DNA of 9,026 nucleotides. Origin: JAWOJF01 sp046481785 (GTDB taxonomy: Bacteria > Bacteroidota > Ignavibacteria > Ignavibacteriales > Ignavibacteriaceae). Of the stretch, positions 1-7,306 are shown one piece after another (the first letter of the stretch is position 1; the number at the start of each line of letters is the position of its first letter). The stretch lies in contig JAWOJF010000241.1 of assembly GCA_046481785.1 (NCBI GenBank), positions 1 through 9,026 of the forward strand, written 5' to 3'. Made by a program: the position numbers and the translations under genes. The notes beneath the pieces were generated by a model. That model was not told the origin of the DNA and did not search any database. It saw nothing but the letters and a program-made list of their open reading frames with translations.

Positions 1-177
1 AAACCGCCCCGGGGATATGGACTTTTTCTGGGAGAACGCCTTGCCGTTTATTATACTGTGGAATCAAATCCAAGCGATGGATGGGCAGACCAGCAGGTTC
101 ATAACAATCCTGAAAATAAACGGGAAGAATCTCTTAAATTTGGAACTAATATCATTGTATATGCGTTAACGCAGTAG
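1..177 (+). CDS. DUF4159-type protein, C-terminal fragment
   Basis: Only the last 58 codons are inside the window; the gene begins to the left. Frame 1 reads through to a TAG at 175-177. The visible tail contains GLFLGERLAVYYT, then a Gly-Trp (SDGWADQ), and ends in LKFGTNIIVYALTQ. This resembles the end of DUF4159 proteins as I remember them: a small hydrophobic strand, a 'GW' segment, then a closing helix with a G-N-I-V-x-Y-A-L pattern. The following DUF4175-type gene supports the call, because the two families often sit together in MoxR/DUF58/BatA-type clusters of Bacteroidota and relatives. The biochemical function of DUF4159 is not established. The family call rests on a short tail, so it is moderate. 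Confidence 0.7.
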   Translation, partial: KPPRGYGLFLGERLAVYYTVESNPSDGWADQQVHNNPENKREESLKFGTNIIVYALTQ

Positions 178-191
178 GTCGGGAGGAGCAG

Positions 192-303
192 AGGTCGTAG
201 ATCAGAAATCAGAGGTCGGAGATCAGAGGTCAGAAATCAGAAATCGGAGGACAGAGATCAGAGGTCGGAAATCAGAGATCAGAGGTCAGAAATCGGAGAT
301 CAG
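192..303 (+). repeat. Heptanucleotide tandem array, 16 phased units
   Basis: Sixteen consecutive 7-bp units fit the consensus ARRTCRG with no insertion or deletion between units. Three recurring unit types are interleaved: AGATCAG, AGGTCAG/AGGTCGG and AAATCAG/AAATCGG. The first unit (AGGTCGT) and the ninth (AGGACAG) deviate by one base. The array fills most of the 161-bp gap between the DUF4159-type stop and the next start. The + strand is almost purely purine apart from the TC of each unit. Five units contain GATC, at 200, 221, 256, 277 and 298, mostly 21 bp apart. Because T is always followed by C, all three forward frames are free of stops within the array. No gene or promoter is supported here. 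Function is unknown. Confidence 0.9.
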
Positions 304-325
304 AAAAACAAGTAAAAGAATGCTG

Positions 326-332
326 AAAAGGA
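326..332 (+). promoter_or_regulatory. Shine-Dalgarno-like site for the TTG-started gene
   Basis: AAAAGGA lies six bases before the TTG at 339. It is the main support for that start, because an in-frame TGA at 324-326 excludes any longer version of the protein. The site sits inside a ten-codon ORF (ATG at 320, TGA at 347-349) in another frame that overlaps the TTG, so the start region is ambiguous. Confidence 0.5.
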
Positions 333-338
333 ATAAAA

Positions 339-3300
339 TTGGGTACTGATTCAAACTATTATAAAGAAATAACCGGTAAGCTGGATAACCTTACTAAGAG
401 AGAGTTTATTTTTTATGCTTCTATGGGGCTGCAAATTGCTGCAATAATCTCCATTTCTATATTTACCTCCTTTGCTTTACTTGAAATGGCAGGTCACTTT
501 TCTCCGTCTGTAAGAACTGTTCTATTCTTCCTTTTTATACTTTTTTCAACCGGGGCATTGTCATTCTTCTTTTTAAGGCCTGTCTTTAAATACTTTAAGC
601 TTTTTACCCGGGCTGACCATTATAAGATTGCTGAAAAAGTAGGCAGGAATTTCCCATCTATAAAAGATGACCTGTTAAATGCAATGCAGCTTGTATCAAT
701 TGATGGAAATAAAAAAAGATATTCCCCTGATCTGATTAATGCAGCATTCCGGCAGGTTTATAATAAAACCAAAACTATACAGTTTGAGTCAGTTGTAAGT
801 TTTAAGAAATCGAAAGAACTGCTTCAATATACCATCGGAGTTATCCTTTTTTGTTCTGTACTGCTCATATTTGTTCCCGGGTTAAATGCTGCTTCAAACA
901 GGCTGTTGAATTTTGACGATGAGTTTATTCCTCCTGCAAGATTTAGTTTTATTATACAGCCCGGTAACTCACAAATAACAAAAGGTGAAGATGTTGCAGT
1001 TACTGTTAAAGTAACAGGACCGCTGCCTAAAGAAGTTTTAATAGCTACAAGGAATGAAGAACAAAGTGAATATGAATATAAAGAACTTACACGCGACTCT
1101 CTCGGGGTATATAACTTTAATTTAAGTGCAGTAAGAAACTCATTTAAATATTTTGTTAAGGCAGAGGATGTAAATAGTGAAGAATACCTGATTGAAGTTA
1201 TAGACAGGCCTGTTATAAAAACATTTGATGTTACTGTTACTTCACCTGCATATTCAAAAATCCCGCAGGTTCAGTTAAAGGATAACGGGAATATAACAGC
1301 ACTTTTAGGCAGTACTGTAGAAATTAAACTAAGCTCAACTAAAAATCTTGATAAAGCAGAGTTTGAATTTGCAGATTCATCCATAGTTCCTTTAAAAATT
1401 AACTCCGCTGAAGCAAGAGGGACTTTCAGGGTAACAAGGGATAATAATTACAGTATTATCCTTTATGATGAAAATAAAAATCAGAACTTATCTCCAATTA
1501 CATATACGATAAAAGCCTTATATGATTCCTATCCTGCTATTGATGTGGTTGCCCCGAATAAAGATGTAAGCCTTGGCAATGATAATCGCCTTCCGCTGCT
1601 GTTAAAAATATCTGATGACTATGGTTTTTCAAAGCTTATACTTAATTACAGGCTTTCGTCCTCAAAATATGAAAAGCCGCAGGAAAATTTTACTTCAATT
1701 GAAATTCCATTTGATAAAATATCCAAAGAGACCGAGGTGAATTATGTATGGAATTTATCAAGACTTAATCCCGGAGTAGAAGATGTTATTACCTACTACC
1801 TGGAAATTTTTGACAATGATAATATAAACGGCCCCAAATCTACAAAGAGTTCAACATTTAATGTAAGAGTGCCGGCTTTGGATGAAATTCTTGCCTATGC
1901 TGAAGAAACACAACAGCAGGCTGAGATTGATTTAAAAGAAGTATTAAAAGAAGCTGAGGAACTGAAAAAAAATCTGGAAAAAATTGATCAGGATCTGAAA
2001 AAGGATCAGAAAGAAATTACCTGGGAAGAAAAAGAAAAAATAGAACAGGCAATGGAAAATTTTGAGCAGCTTCAGGATAAAATGGAAAATATAAGTGAAC
2101 AGCTTGATAAAATGCAGCAGGAGCTTCAGAAAAATAATCTTCTTTCTGAACAGACTCTTGAAAAGTATATGGAACTGCAAAAGCTTATGGATCAGCTCTC
2201 CAGCGAAGAAATGAAAAAAGCCATGGAACAGATGCAGAATATGCTCCAAAAGCTCAACCGCGACCAGGTTCAGCAGTCAATGCAGAATATGAAGGTTGAT
2301 GAAGAAGCTTTTCAAAAAAGTATTGAAAGAACACTTAACCTGCTGAAGCGGATTCAAATAGAGCAAAAGTTAGATGAATTATTAAAGCGCTCTGAACAGA
2401 TAACTGAGAAACAGGAGGATGTTCAGAATGAAACTAAAAATAATTCGAATCAACAGCAGGGGAAAGATGAATTAAGCCGGAAACAGGATGAGCTTACAAA
2501 AGATCTTGAAAATTTTGAAAAAGCGATGGAAGAACTTTCTAAACAAATGGAGCAGTTGAAAGACCTTCCAAAAGAAGAGCTGGATAAAATAGCTGAAGAA
2601 TTTGAAAAACAGCAGAACCGGGAAAAATCTGAACAGGCCTCGCAGCAGATCGAAAAAAATCAGATGCAGCAGGCGCAGCAAAGCCAGTCGCAGGTTTCTA
2701 AAAATATGAAACAGATGCAGAGTATGATGGAGCAGCTTCAGCAGGCTATGCAGCAGGCAAACCAGATGCAGACCTTTACTGATATGATGAGGATAATGGA
2801 TAATGTTTTAACTTTATCCAAACAACAGGAACAGCTTAAGAATGAATCGCAAAAAATGGAGCCTAATTCTTCACAAGCTAATGAAAATGCCCAGAAGCAA
2901 AATAATCTTCAGAGGAGCCTTGATAAACTATTACAGCAGATAGGAGAACTTTCGCAGAAAACTTTTGCTGTAACTCCCGAAATGGGAAAATCTTTAGGAG
3001 ACGCCAAAAGAGAGATGCAGCGCTCCACCCAGTCATTACAGAACCGGAATGCGCCAATGGCAGCAATGGGGCAGGGTGAAGCAATGAAATCACTTAATGA
3101 GGCTGCTACTCTTATGAAGGGTTCTATGGAATCAATGATGCAGGGAGGCGGACAGGGGGGGATGATGTCACTTATGCAGCAGCTTCAGCAAATGGGGCAG
3201 CAGCAGATGAACCTGAATAATTTAACTCAGCAGTTACAGCAGGGGCAAAATGGACAGTTATCTATGCAGCAACAGGCAGAATTGCAAAAGCTGGCTCAGC

Positions 3301-3722
3301 AGCAGGAGTTGATCAGGAAATCTATTGAACAATTAAATAGTGAGGCTAGGCAGGCGGGACAGTCAAAAAGTCTTCCCGGAAACCTGGAAAATATTGCAAA
3401 AGAGATGCAGGAAGTAATTACTAACATGAGGACGGAGAAGCTTAGTGAAGAAATTATTCAGAAGCAGGAAAAGATTTTATCAAGAATGCTGGATGCACAA
3501 AGATCAATAAATGTACGTGATTTTGAGAAACAAAGGGAATCGAATACTGGAGATAATATTGCCCGGCAGTCACCGGCAGAGTTGAATTTAAGTTCTGAAA
3601 AGGGGAAAGATAAAATTAAGGATGAATTAAACCGCGCTGTTCAGGAAGGGTACACTAAAGATTACGAAGAACTTATCAGAAAATATTTTGAGGCACTTCA
3701 AAAAGAGAATGTTAACAATTAG
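339..3722 (+). CDS. DUF4175-type large coiled-coil membrane protein
   Basis: This 1127-residue protein has three hydrophobic segments near residues 29-51, 58-80 and 162-182. Residues about 200-510 look beta-rich and Ig-like. A charged coiled coil follows from about 518 to 765, then a Gln/Met-rich coiled region to about 1010. Ten Met fall between residues 776 and 820, and a Gly-rich MMQGGGQGGMM lies at 933-943. The C-terminal end has SRMLDAQRSINVRDFE (1048-1063) and DYEELIRKYFEAL (1108-1120), patterns I associate with the end of DUF4175 proteins. If the N-terminus is cytoplasmic, everything after residue 183 is extracytoplasmic. Biochemical function is unknown; context with DUF4159 suggests a role in envelope assembly or stress. 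The TTG start is chosen because a TGA lies just upstream in frame, an AAAAGGA precedes it, and starting at the next Met (29) would delete the amphipathic leader before the first membrane segment. Confidence 0.85.
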   Translation: MGTDSNYYKEITGKLDNLTKREFIFYASMGLQIAAIISISIFTSFALLEMAGHFSPSVRTVLFFLFILFSTGALSFFFLRPVFKYFKLFTRADHYKIAEKVGRNFPSIKDDLLNAMQLVSIDGNKKRYSPDLINAAFRQVYNKTKTIQFESVVSFKKSKELLQYTIGVILFCSVLLIFVPGLNAASNRLLNFDDEFIPPARFSFIIQPGNSQITKGEDVAVTVKVTGPLPKEVLIATRNEEQSEYEYKELTRDSLGVYNFNLSAVRNSFKYFVKAEDVNSEEYLIEVIDRPVIKTFDVTVTSPAYSKIPQVQLKDNGNITALLGSTVEIKLSSTKNLDKAEFEFADSSIVPLKINSAEARGTFRVTRDNNYSIILYDENKNQNLSPITYTIKALYDSYPAIDVVAPNKDVSLGNDNRLPLLLKISDDYGFSKLILNYRLSSSKYEKPQENFTSIEIPFDKISKETEVNYVWNLSRLNPGVEDVITYYLEIFDNDNINGPKSTKSSTFNVRVPALDEILAYAEETQQQAEIDLKEVLKEAEELKKNLEKIDQDLKKDQKEITWEEKEKIEQAMENFEQLQDKMENISEQLDKMQQELQKNNLLSEQTLEKYMELQKLMDQLSSEEMKKAMEQMQNMLQKLNRDQVQQSMQNMKVDEEAFQKSIERTLNLLKRIQIEQKLDELLKRSEQITEKQEDVQNETKNNSNQQQGKDELSRKQDELTKDLENFEKAMEELSKQMEQLKDLPKEELDKIAEEFEKQQNREKSEQASQQIEKNQMQQAQQSQSQVSKNMKQMQSMMEQLQQAMQQANQMQTFTDMMRIMDNVLTLSKQQEQLKNESQKMEPNSSQANENAQKQNNLQRSLDKLLQQIGELSQKTFAVTPEMGKSLGDAKREMQRSTQSLQNRNAPMAAMGQGEAMKSLNEAATLMKGSMESMMQGGGQGGMMSLMQQLQQMGQQQMNLNNLTQQLQQGQNGQLSMQQQAELQKLAQQQELIRKSIEQLNSEARQAGQSKSLPGNLENIAKEMQEVITNMRTEKLSEEIIQKQEKILSRMLDAQRSINVRDFEKQRESNTGDNIARQSPAELNLSSEKGKDKIKDELNRAVQEGYTKDYEELIRKYFEALQKENVNN

Positions 3723-3820
3723 AATGCAATAAACAAATACTTACAATTATCTATTAACCCTCCAATAAACTGCATTTTCCCCTTTTCGTATGTGGTGTTT
3801 ATATTTTCTTAAAATGAGAT

Positions 3821-3850
3821 TTTGATTTAACTGCAAAAACGTTATATTTT
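3821..3850 (+). promoter_or_regulatory. Candidate Bacteroidota-type promoter for the signalling operon
   Basis: TTTG at 3821-3824 and TATATTTT at 3843-3850 are separated by 18 bases. This is close to the Bacteroidota housekeeping consensus (TTTG, about 19 bases, TAxxTTTG). It ends 21 bases before the kinase ATG, which would give a very short leader. A second TATATTTTC at 3800-3808 lacks an upstream partner at a suitable distance. The rest of the 149-bp gap (3723-3871) shows no convincing hairpin terminator and no sigma-54 GG/GC element. AT-rich DNA makes chance matches likely. Confidence 0.45.
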
Positions 3851-3871
3851 CAGCATTATTTAAATTTTTCA

Positions 3872-5524
3872 ATGTCAAAAATTCTTCAGAACACACTTGA
3901 GATTATTGGAAATATAAGCTTAAGCACTGCCGGTTACTTATTAAAACTTAATGAGAAATCAGCAGAAGTTATTGCTATTGCAGGGGAAAATAAAGATAAG
4001 TTTGAAGTTTTTAACAATGATATTATAGTACTCTACAGGCAGGAGAATATTTACCAGGAGGGAATTAAAGCTTTACCTTCTTATAAGATACTTGCCAGCG
4101 AGCTCTCTTTGAAATCAGTGTTTTTTAAGAAGGTCTTTGCTTCAGCTAATAATGAATATGTAATTTATCTTTTTCTTTTTTCCGGCAGAGTAGATAATTA
4201 TAATGATAATAATTTAAAAATGGTCTTAAATGTGGTGGATACTCTTACTAACCAGGTAAAAGATATAAGCCATAATTTTATAATAGAGATCGATGTTAAA
4301 GATGATTCTGGAAAAGTATTGGACAATAAGATAAACCCGGAAAATCTGACTGTGAGTAATGACCTGTTATTAAAGTCTTTGATGGATGCATCTGAGGATT
4401 TTATATTTATTCTCGATAACAATGGTTCTTTTATAAATGTAAATAACAATGGTGCATTACTCTTAGATTATACTCAAGATGAATTAATAGGAAAACATTT
4501 TCTTGATATAATAGACTTTAAAGGGAAAGCCGCAGTTGGCCGCTCTTTTCAACAAATTTTACGCTCAAAAAATCTTTATAAATTTGAGAGTTCAATGGTT
4601 AGTAAAAGCGGTAAAACAATTACTCTGGAAATAAACGGTAAAGCGATCTTCTTTAAAGATAATGTAACAGGTATGCTTGGTGTGGGAAAAAATATCACTA
4701 AGCAAAAAGTTGACGAAGGTGCCCTTCAGGAACTAAACTATAAATTGATTGAAGCAAACCGTCTGCTTATGATTGAGCGGGCTAGATCAAACCAGAGGAA
4801 AGCAATACTGGAAGAACTTAATGAATTAAAAAGTGAGTTTATTTCAAATATTTCTCATGAACTAAGAACGCCCCTGGCTTCAATAATAGGTTTCTCTGAA
4901 ACCATTGCTTCTGATCCCGGAATGCAGCCTGAAATGAAAAGTGAGTTTAATAGTATCATTCTTCAGGAAGGCAAAAGGCTTGCAAAGCTGATAAATGATA
5001 TACTTGATCTTTCAAGGATTGAAAGCGGGGAGATTGATTTAAGTAAAATTGATTTTGATATTATTTCAGTAGTAAAAGAAGTTATAGAGCACTATAAAAA
5101 ACCCGCTGCATCAAAACATTTAACCTTAACTTTTGGAATCCCTGATGAGGAAATATTTATTAATGCAGATAAAGAGCGGATAACAAAAGCCCTTAGTGAA
5201 TTATTAAGCAATGCTGTAAAATTTACAAAAGAAGGGGGCAGGATTTCAATTATAGCACAGAGTTTGCACAGAGAGTTTGAACTAATAGTGAATGATACCG
5301 GGGTGGGAATACCGGAGAAGGATCTTCCTTATATATTCCAGAAATTCTACAGGGTCAGCCGCCCGGGCAGTGAGGTATCCGGAACCGGGCTGGGGCTGGT
5401 TTTTGTAAAACAAATTATAGATTTACATAAAGGATTAATCCTTGTGCAGAGTGAGATAAATAAAGGTACCTCCTTTATAGTTAAATTACCAAAAAGTATA
5501 AAAGCTCATAAAAATAAGGTATAA
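3872..5524 (+). CDS. Soluble PAS sensor histidine kinase
   Basis: This 550-residue kinase has no convincing membrane segment, so it is probably cytoplasmic. Residues 1-150 are not recognised with certainty; the alternating strands and closing helix (about 112-132) recall a degenerate GAF domain. A PAS domain spans about 165-277 (ASEDFIFILDNNGSF... through GVGKNITKQK). A signalling helix at about 280-320 leads into the HisKA H-box SNISHELRTPL, with phospho-acceptor His329. The ATPase domain has the N-box around Asn447 (SELLSNAVKFT), the G1 box with Asp475 (NDTGVGIP), FQKFYR at 489-494 and the G2 box GTGLGL at 504-509. All key residues are intact. It ends two bases before the NtrC-type regulator, which is its likely partner; the receivers of the distal phosphatase are also possible targets. 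The ATG lacks a clear Shine-Dalgarno sequence. Confidence 0.93.
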   Translation: MSKILQNTLEIIGNISLSTAGYLLKLNEKSAEVIAIAGENKDKFEVFNNDIIVLYRQENIYQEGIKALPSYKILASELSLKSVFFKKVFASANNEYVIYLFLFSGRVDNYNDNNLKMVLNVVDTLTNQVKDISHNFIIEIDVKDDSGKVLDNKINPENLTVSNDLLLKSLMDASEDFIFILDNNGSFINVNNNGALLLDYTQDELIGKHFLDIIDFKGKAAVGRSFQQILRSKNLYKFESSMVSKSGKTITLEINGKAIFFKDNVTGMLGVGKNITKQKVDEGALQELNYKLIEANRLLMIERARSNQRKAILEELNELKSEFISNISHELRTPLASIIGFSETIASDPGMQPEMKSEFNSIILQEGKRLAKLINDILDLSRIESGEIDLSKIDFDIISVVKEVIEHYKKPAASKHLTLTFGIPDEEIFINADKERITKALSELLSNAVKFTKEGGRISIIAQSLHREFELIVNDTGVGIPEKDLPYIFQKFYRVSRPGSEVSGTGLGLVFVKQIIDLHKGLILVQSEINKGTSFIVKLPKSIKAHKNKV

Positions 5525-5526
5525 AA

Positions 5527-6912
5527 GTGGATAAACTTGTTTTTATTGTTGATGATGAACAAGCAATAGCAAAACTTTTAACTTACTGGGTTAAAGACAA
5601 ATGGAAATATAATACTGAAGTTTTTACTACCGGTGAAGATGCTCTAAGGAAGCTTAATCTCAAACCAGATCTGATTCTGCTTGATATTATGCTTCCGGGA
5701 ATGGACGGTATTGAAACATTGAAACGGGTAAAACAGTTTGATGAGAATATCCCTGTTATTATGCTTTCTGCCCAGGGAAGTATTGAAGTTGCTGTTGATG
5801 CACTGCGTATTGGTGCATATGATTATTTTCCTAAACCAATTGATCTGCAGCGCCTTGAACCTGCAATTAAAAACGCCATTAAGAATTATGACCTCTTAAA
5901 AGAGCTGCAGAATCTTAAAGAAAATGTTAAACAGGAGTATAGTTTTGATAATATTGTTTCTGCAGACGGAAAAATGCAGGATGTCTTTAAGCTTGTTTCC
6001 AAAGTACTTAATAATGATATAACAGTTTTAATTTATGGTGAAAGCGGTACAGGAAAGGAACTTGTTTCAAGAGCAATTCATTATAACGGCAGAAGAAAAG
6101 ACAAACCCTTTGTAGTAGTTAACTGTGCCTCTATACCGCGTGAACTGCTTGAAAGTGAGTTGTTTGGGCACGAAAAAGGTTCTTTTACCGGGGCACATCA
6201 AAGGAAGCTTGGAAAGTTTGAACTTGCTAACGAAGGTACTATCTTTCTTGATGAAATAGGTGAACTTGAGATGCTTCTGCAGGCAAAGCTTTTAAGAGTA
6301 ATACAGGAAAAAAGTTTTGAAAGAGTTGGCGGAACAGAATTAATCAAGTCAGATGTAAGAATTATATCTGCTACAAACAGGGATCTTAAACAGGCAGTTG
6401 AAGCTAAAGAATTCAGGGAAGACCTGTATTACAGGTTGAATTCTTTCCCGATATCCATTCCGCCCCTGAGGTACAGGAAAGGGGATGTACTTATTCTGGC
6501 ACAACATTTCCTGGATACATTTAATAAAAAACTGGGCAAAAATATTAAGGGGTTTTCGAAGAAAGCTATTAAACTTGTTTATGAATACAGCTGGCCCGGT
6601 AATATAAGGGAAATGGAAAATACTATTGAACGCTGTCTTATTATGGCCGAAGGGGATCTTATTGATGTAGAAGATCTCCCCCAGCATCTGAAATCTGCCG
6701 ATGCAATAAACAGCGTTGATATTTCAGGCGGGCTTTTTAGTGATGATACTGTTGTCCCCTTTGAAAAACTAAAGGAAGAGTCTATCAGGCACGCTCTTAA
6801 AGTAACTCAGGGCAATATTGTTGAAGCAGCAAAAAAGCTTCAGCTTGGGCGTGCCACCATATACAGGCTGATGGAAAAATATAATATTGAAAACCGTTCA
6901 TATGAAGAATAA
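5527..6912 (+). CDS. NtrC-family sigma-54-dependent response regulator
   Basis: This 461-residue regulator is the usual length for the family. An N-terminal receiver (about 1-120) has Asp9/Asp10, phospho-acceptor Asp53 (LLDIMLPGMDG), Ser81 and Lys103-Pro104. The AAA+ domain (about 140-385) has Walker A GESGTGKE at 171-178, the sigma-54 contact loop as GSFTGA at 218-223, Walker B TIFLDE at 238-243, SATNRDL at 281-287, and WPGNIREMEN at 356-365. A Fis-type helix-turn-helix lies at about 418-453 (GNIVEAAKKLQLGRATIYRLM). It should hydrolyse ATP to remodel RNA polymerase bound to sigma-54 at target promoters. The GTG start is needed because the first receiver strand begins immediately after it; AAGG at 5516-5519 is seven bases upstream. 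The two-base gap from the kinase gene implies coupled translation and a cognate pair. Its DNA targets are not visible in this window. Confidence 0.95.
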   Translation: MDKLVFIVDDEQAIAKLLTYWVKDKWKYNTEVFTTGEDALRKLNLKPDLILLDIMLPGMDGIETLKRVKQFDENIPVIMLSAQGSIEVAVDALRIGAYDYFPKPIDLQRLEPAIKNAIKNYDLLKELQNLKENVKQEYSFDNIVSADGKMQDVFKLVSKVLNNDITVLIYGESGTGKELVSRAIHYNGRRKDKPFVVVNCASIPRELLESELFGHEKGSFTGAHQRKLGKFELANEGTIFLDEIGELEMLLQAKLLRVIQEKSFERVGGTELIKSDVRIISATNRDLKQAVEAKEFREDLYYRLNSFPISIPPLRYRKGDVLILAQHFLDTFNKKLGKNIKGFSKKAIKLVYEYSWPGNIREMENTIERCLIMAEGDLIDVEDLPQHLKSADAINSVDISGGLFSDDTVVPFEKLKEESIRHALKVTQGNIVEAAKKLQLGRATIYRLMEKYNIENRSYEE

Positions 6913-6926
6913 CCCGGGATAAGTTT

Positions 6927-7265
6927 ATGGATTTTTCTAAAGAAACCCACGGCAATATTCTTGTTGAAATTGTTAATCTTACAAGAGCAACATTAAAGGA
7001 AGCCGAAGAATTTAAACAAATACTTGCACAGGATATAGAAGCCGGTTGGAGAAAAGTAGTTGTTGACCTTTCGGAGTGCGAATTTATCGATTCTACTTTT
7101 CTTGGTGCTCTTGTAGTCTCATTAAAAAAAGTAACCGCCCTTGGGGGGGACCTTCGCCTTGTCGGCTTTCAGCCGGCAGTACACTCTATGTTTGAACTTA
7201 CCCGGATGTACAGGGTTTTTGAGGCTTTTAAATCAAAAGAAGAAGCTGTAAATAGTTTCAGCTAA
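6927..7265 (+). CDS. STAS-domain anti-sigma-factor antagonist-like protein
   Basis: This 112-residue protein is a single STAS domain, the size of SpoIIAA/RsbV-type proteins. The sequence VVVDLSECEFIDSTFLGALV (44-63) matches the strand and helix that carry the phosphorylatable Ser of SpoIIAA/RsbV; the aligned residue is Ser56 in IDSTFLG, preceded by Asp55. LGGDLRLVG (72-80) and the C-terminal helix with MFELTRM (88-94) fit the rest of the fold. Such proteins bind an anti-sigma or switch kinase when unphosphorylated and are released after Ser phosphorylation. It starts 14 bases after the NtrC-type gene, with a weak GGGA at 6916-6919. The SpoIIE-type phosphatase downstream is the probable enzyme acting on Ser56. 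No matching serine kinase is encoded in the window. Confidence 0.92.
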   Translation: MDFSKETHGNILVEIVNLTRATLKEAEEFKQILAQDIEAGWRKVVVDLSECEFIDSTFLGALVVSLKKVTALGGDLRLVGFQPAVHSMFELTRMYRVFEAFKSKEEAVNSFS

Positions 7266-7306
7266 TATATAATTTAATGCGGTGTTAAACTCGCTTTTCT
7301 GATCTT

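Noticed and set aside
192..303. CRISPR array
   Set aside because: Units are 7 bp and contiguous, with no 25-40 bp repeats, no unique spacers and no cas genes.
1944..2681. Minus-strand open frames rich in Phe, Leu and His opposite the DUF4175-type gene (1944-2249 and 2472-2681)
   Set aside because: They are the complement of Lys/Glu/Gln/Met-rich coiled-coil codons; the translated products are low-complexity with no domain or start signal.
3723..3776. Possible terminator after the DUF4175-type gene (AATGCA at 3723-3728 with TGCATT at 3771-3776)
   Set aside because: The stem is only six base pairs with a 42-base loop and no proper T run.
3723..3871. Sigma-54 promoter for autoregulation of the kinase/NtrC-type operon
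   Set aside because: No TGGC-type GG and TTGC-type GC pair with ten-base spacing was found in the gap.
7279..7298. Hairpin followed by TTTT between the STAS and phosphatase genes
   Set aside because: The stem is three base pairs plus a G-T pair with an eight-base loop, too weak for a terminator. A TATAAT at 7268-7273 has no -35 or TTTG partner, so no internal promoter is called either.
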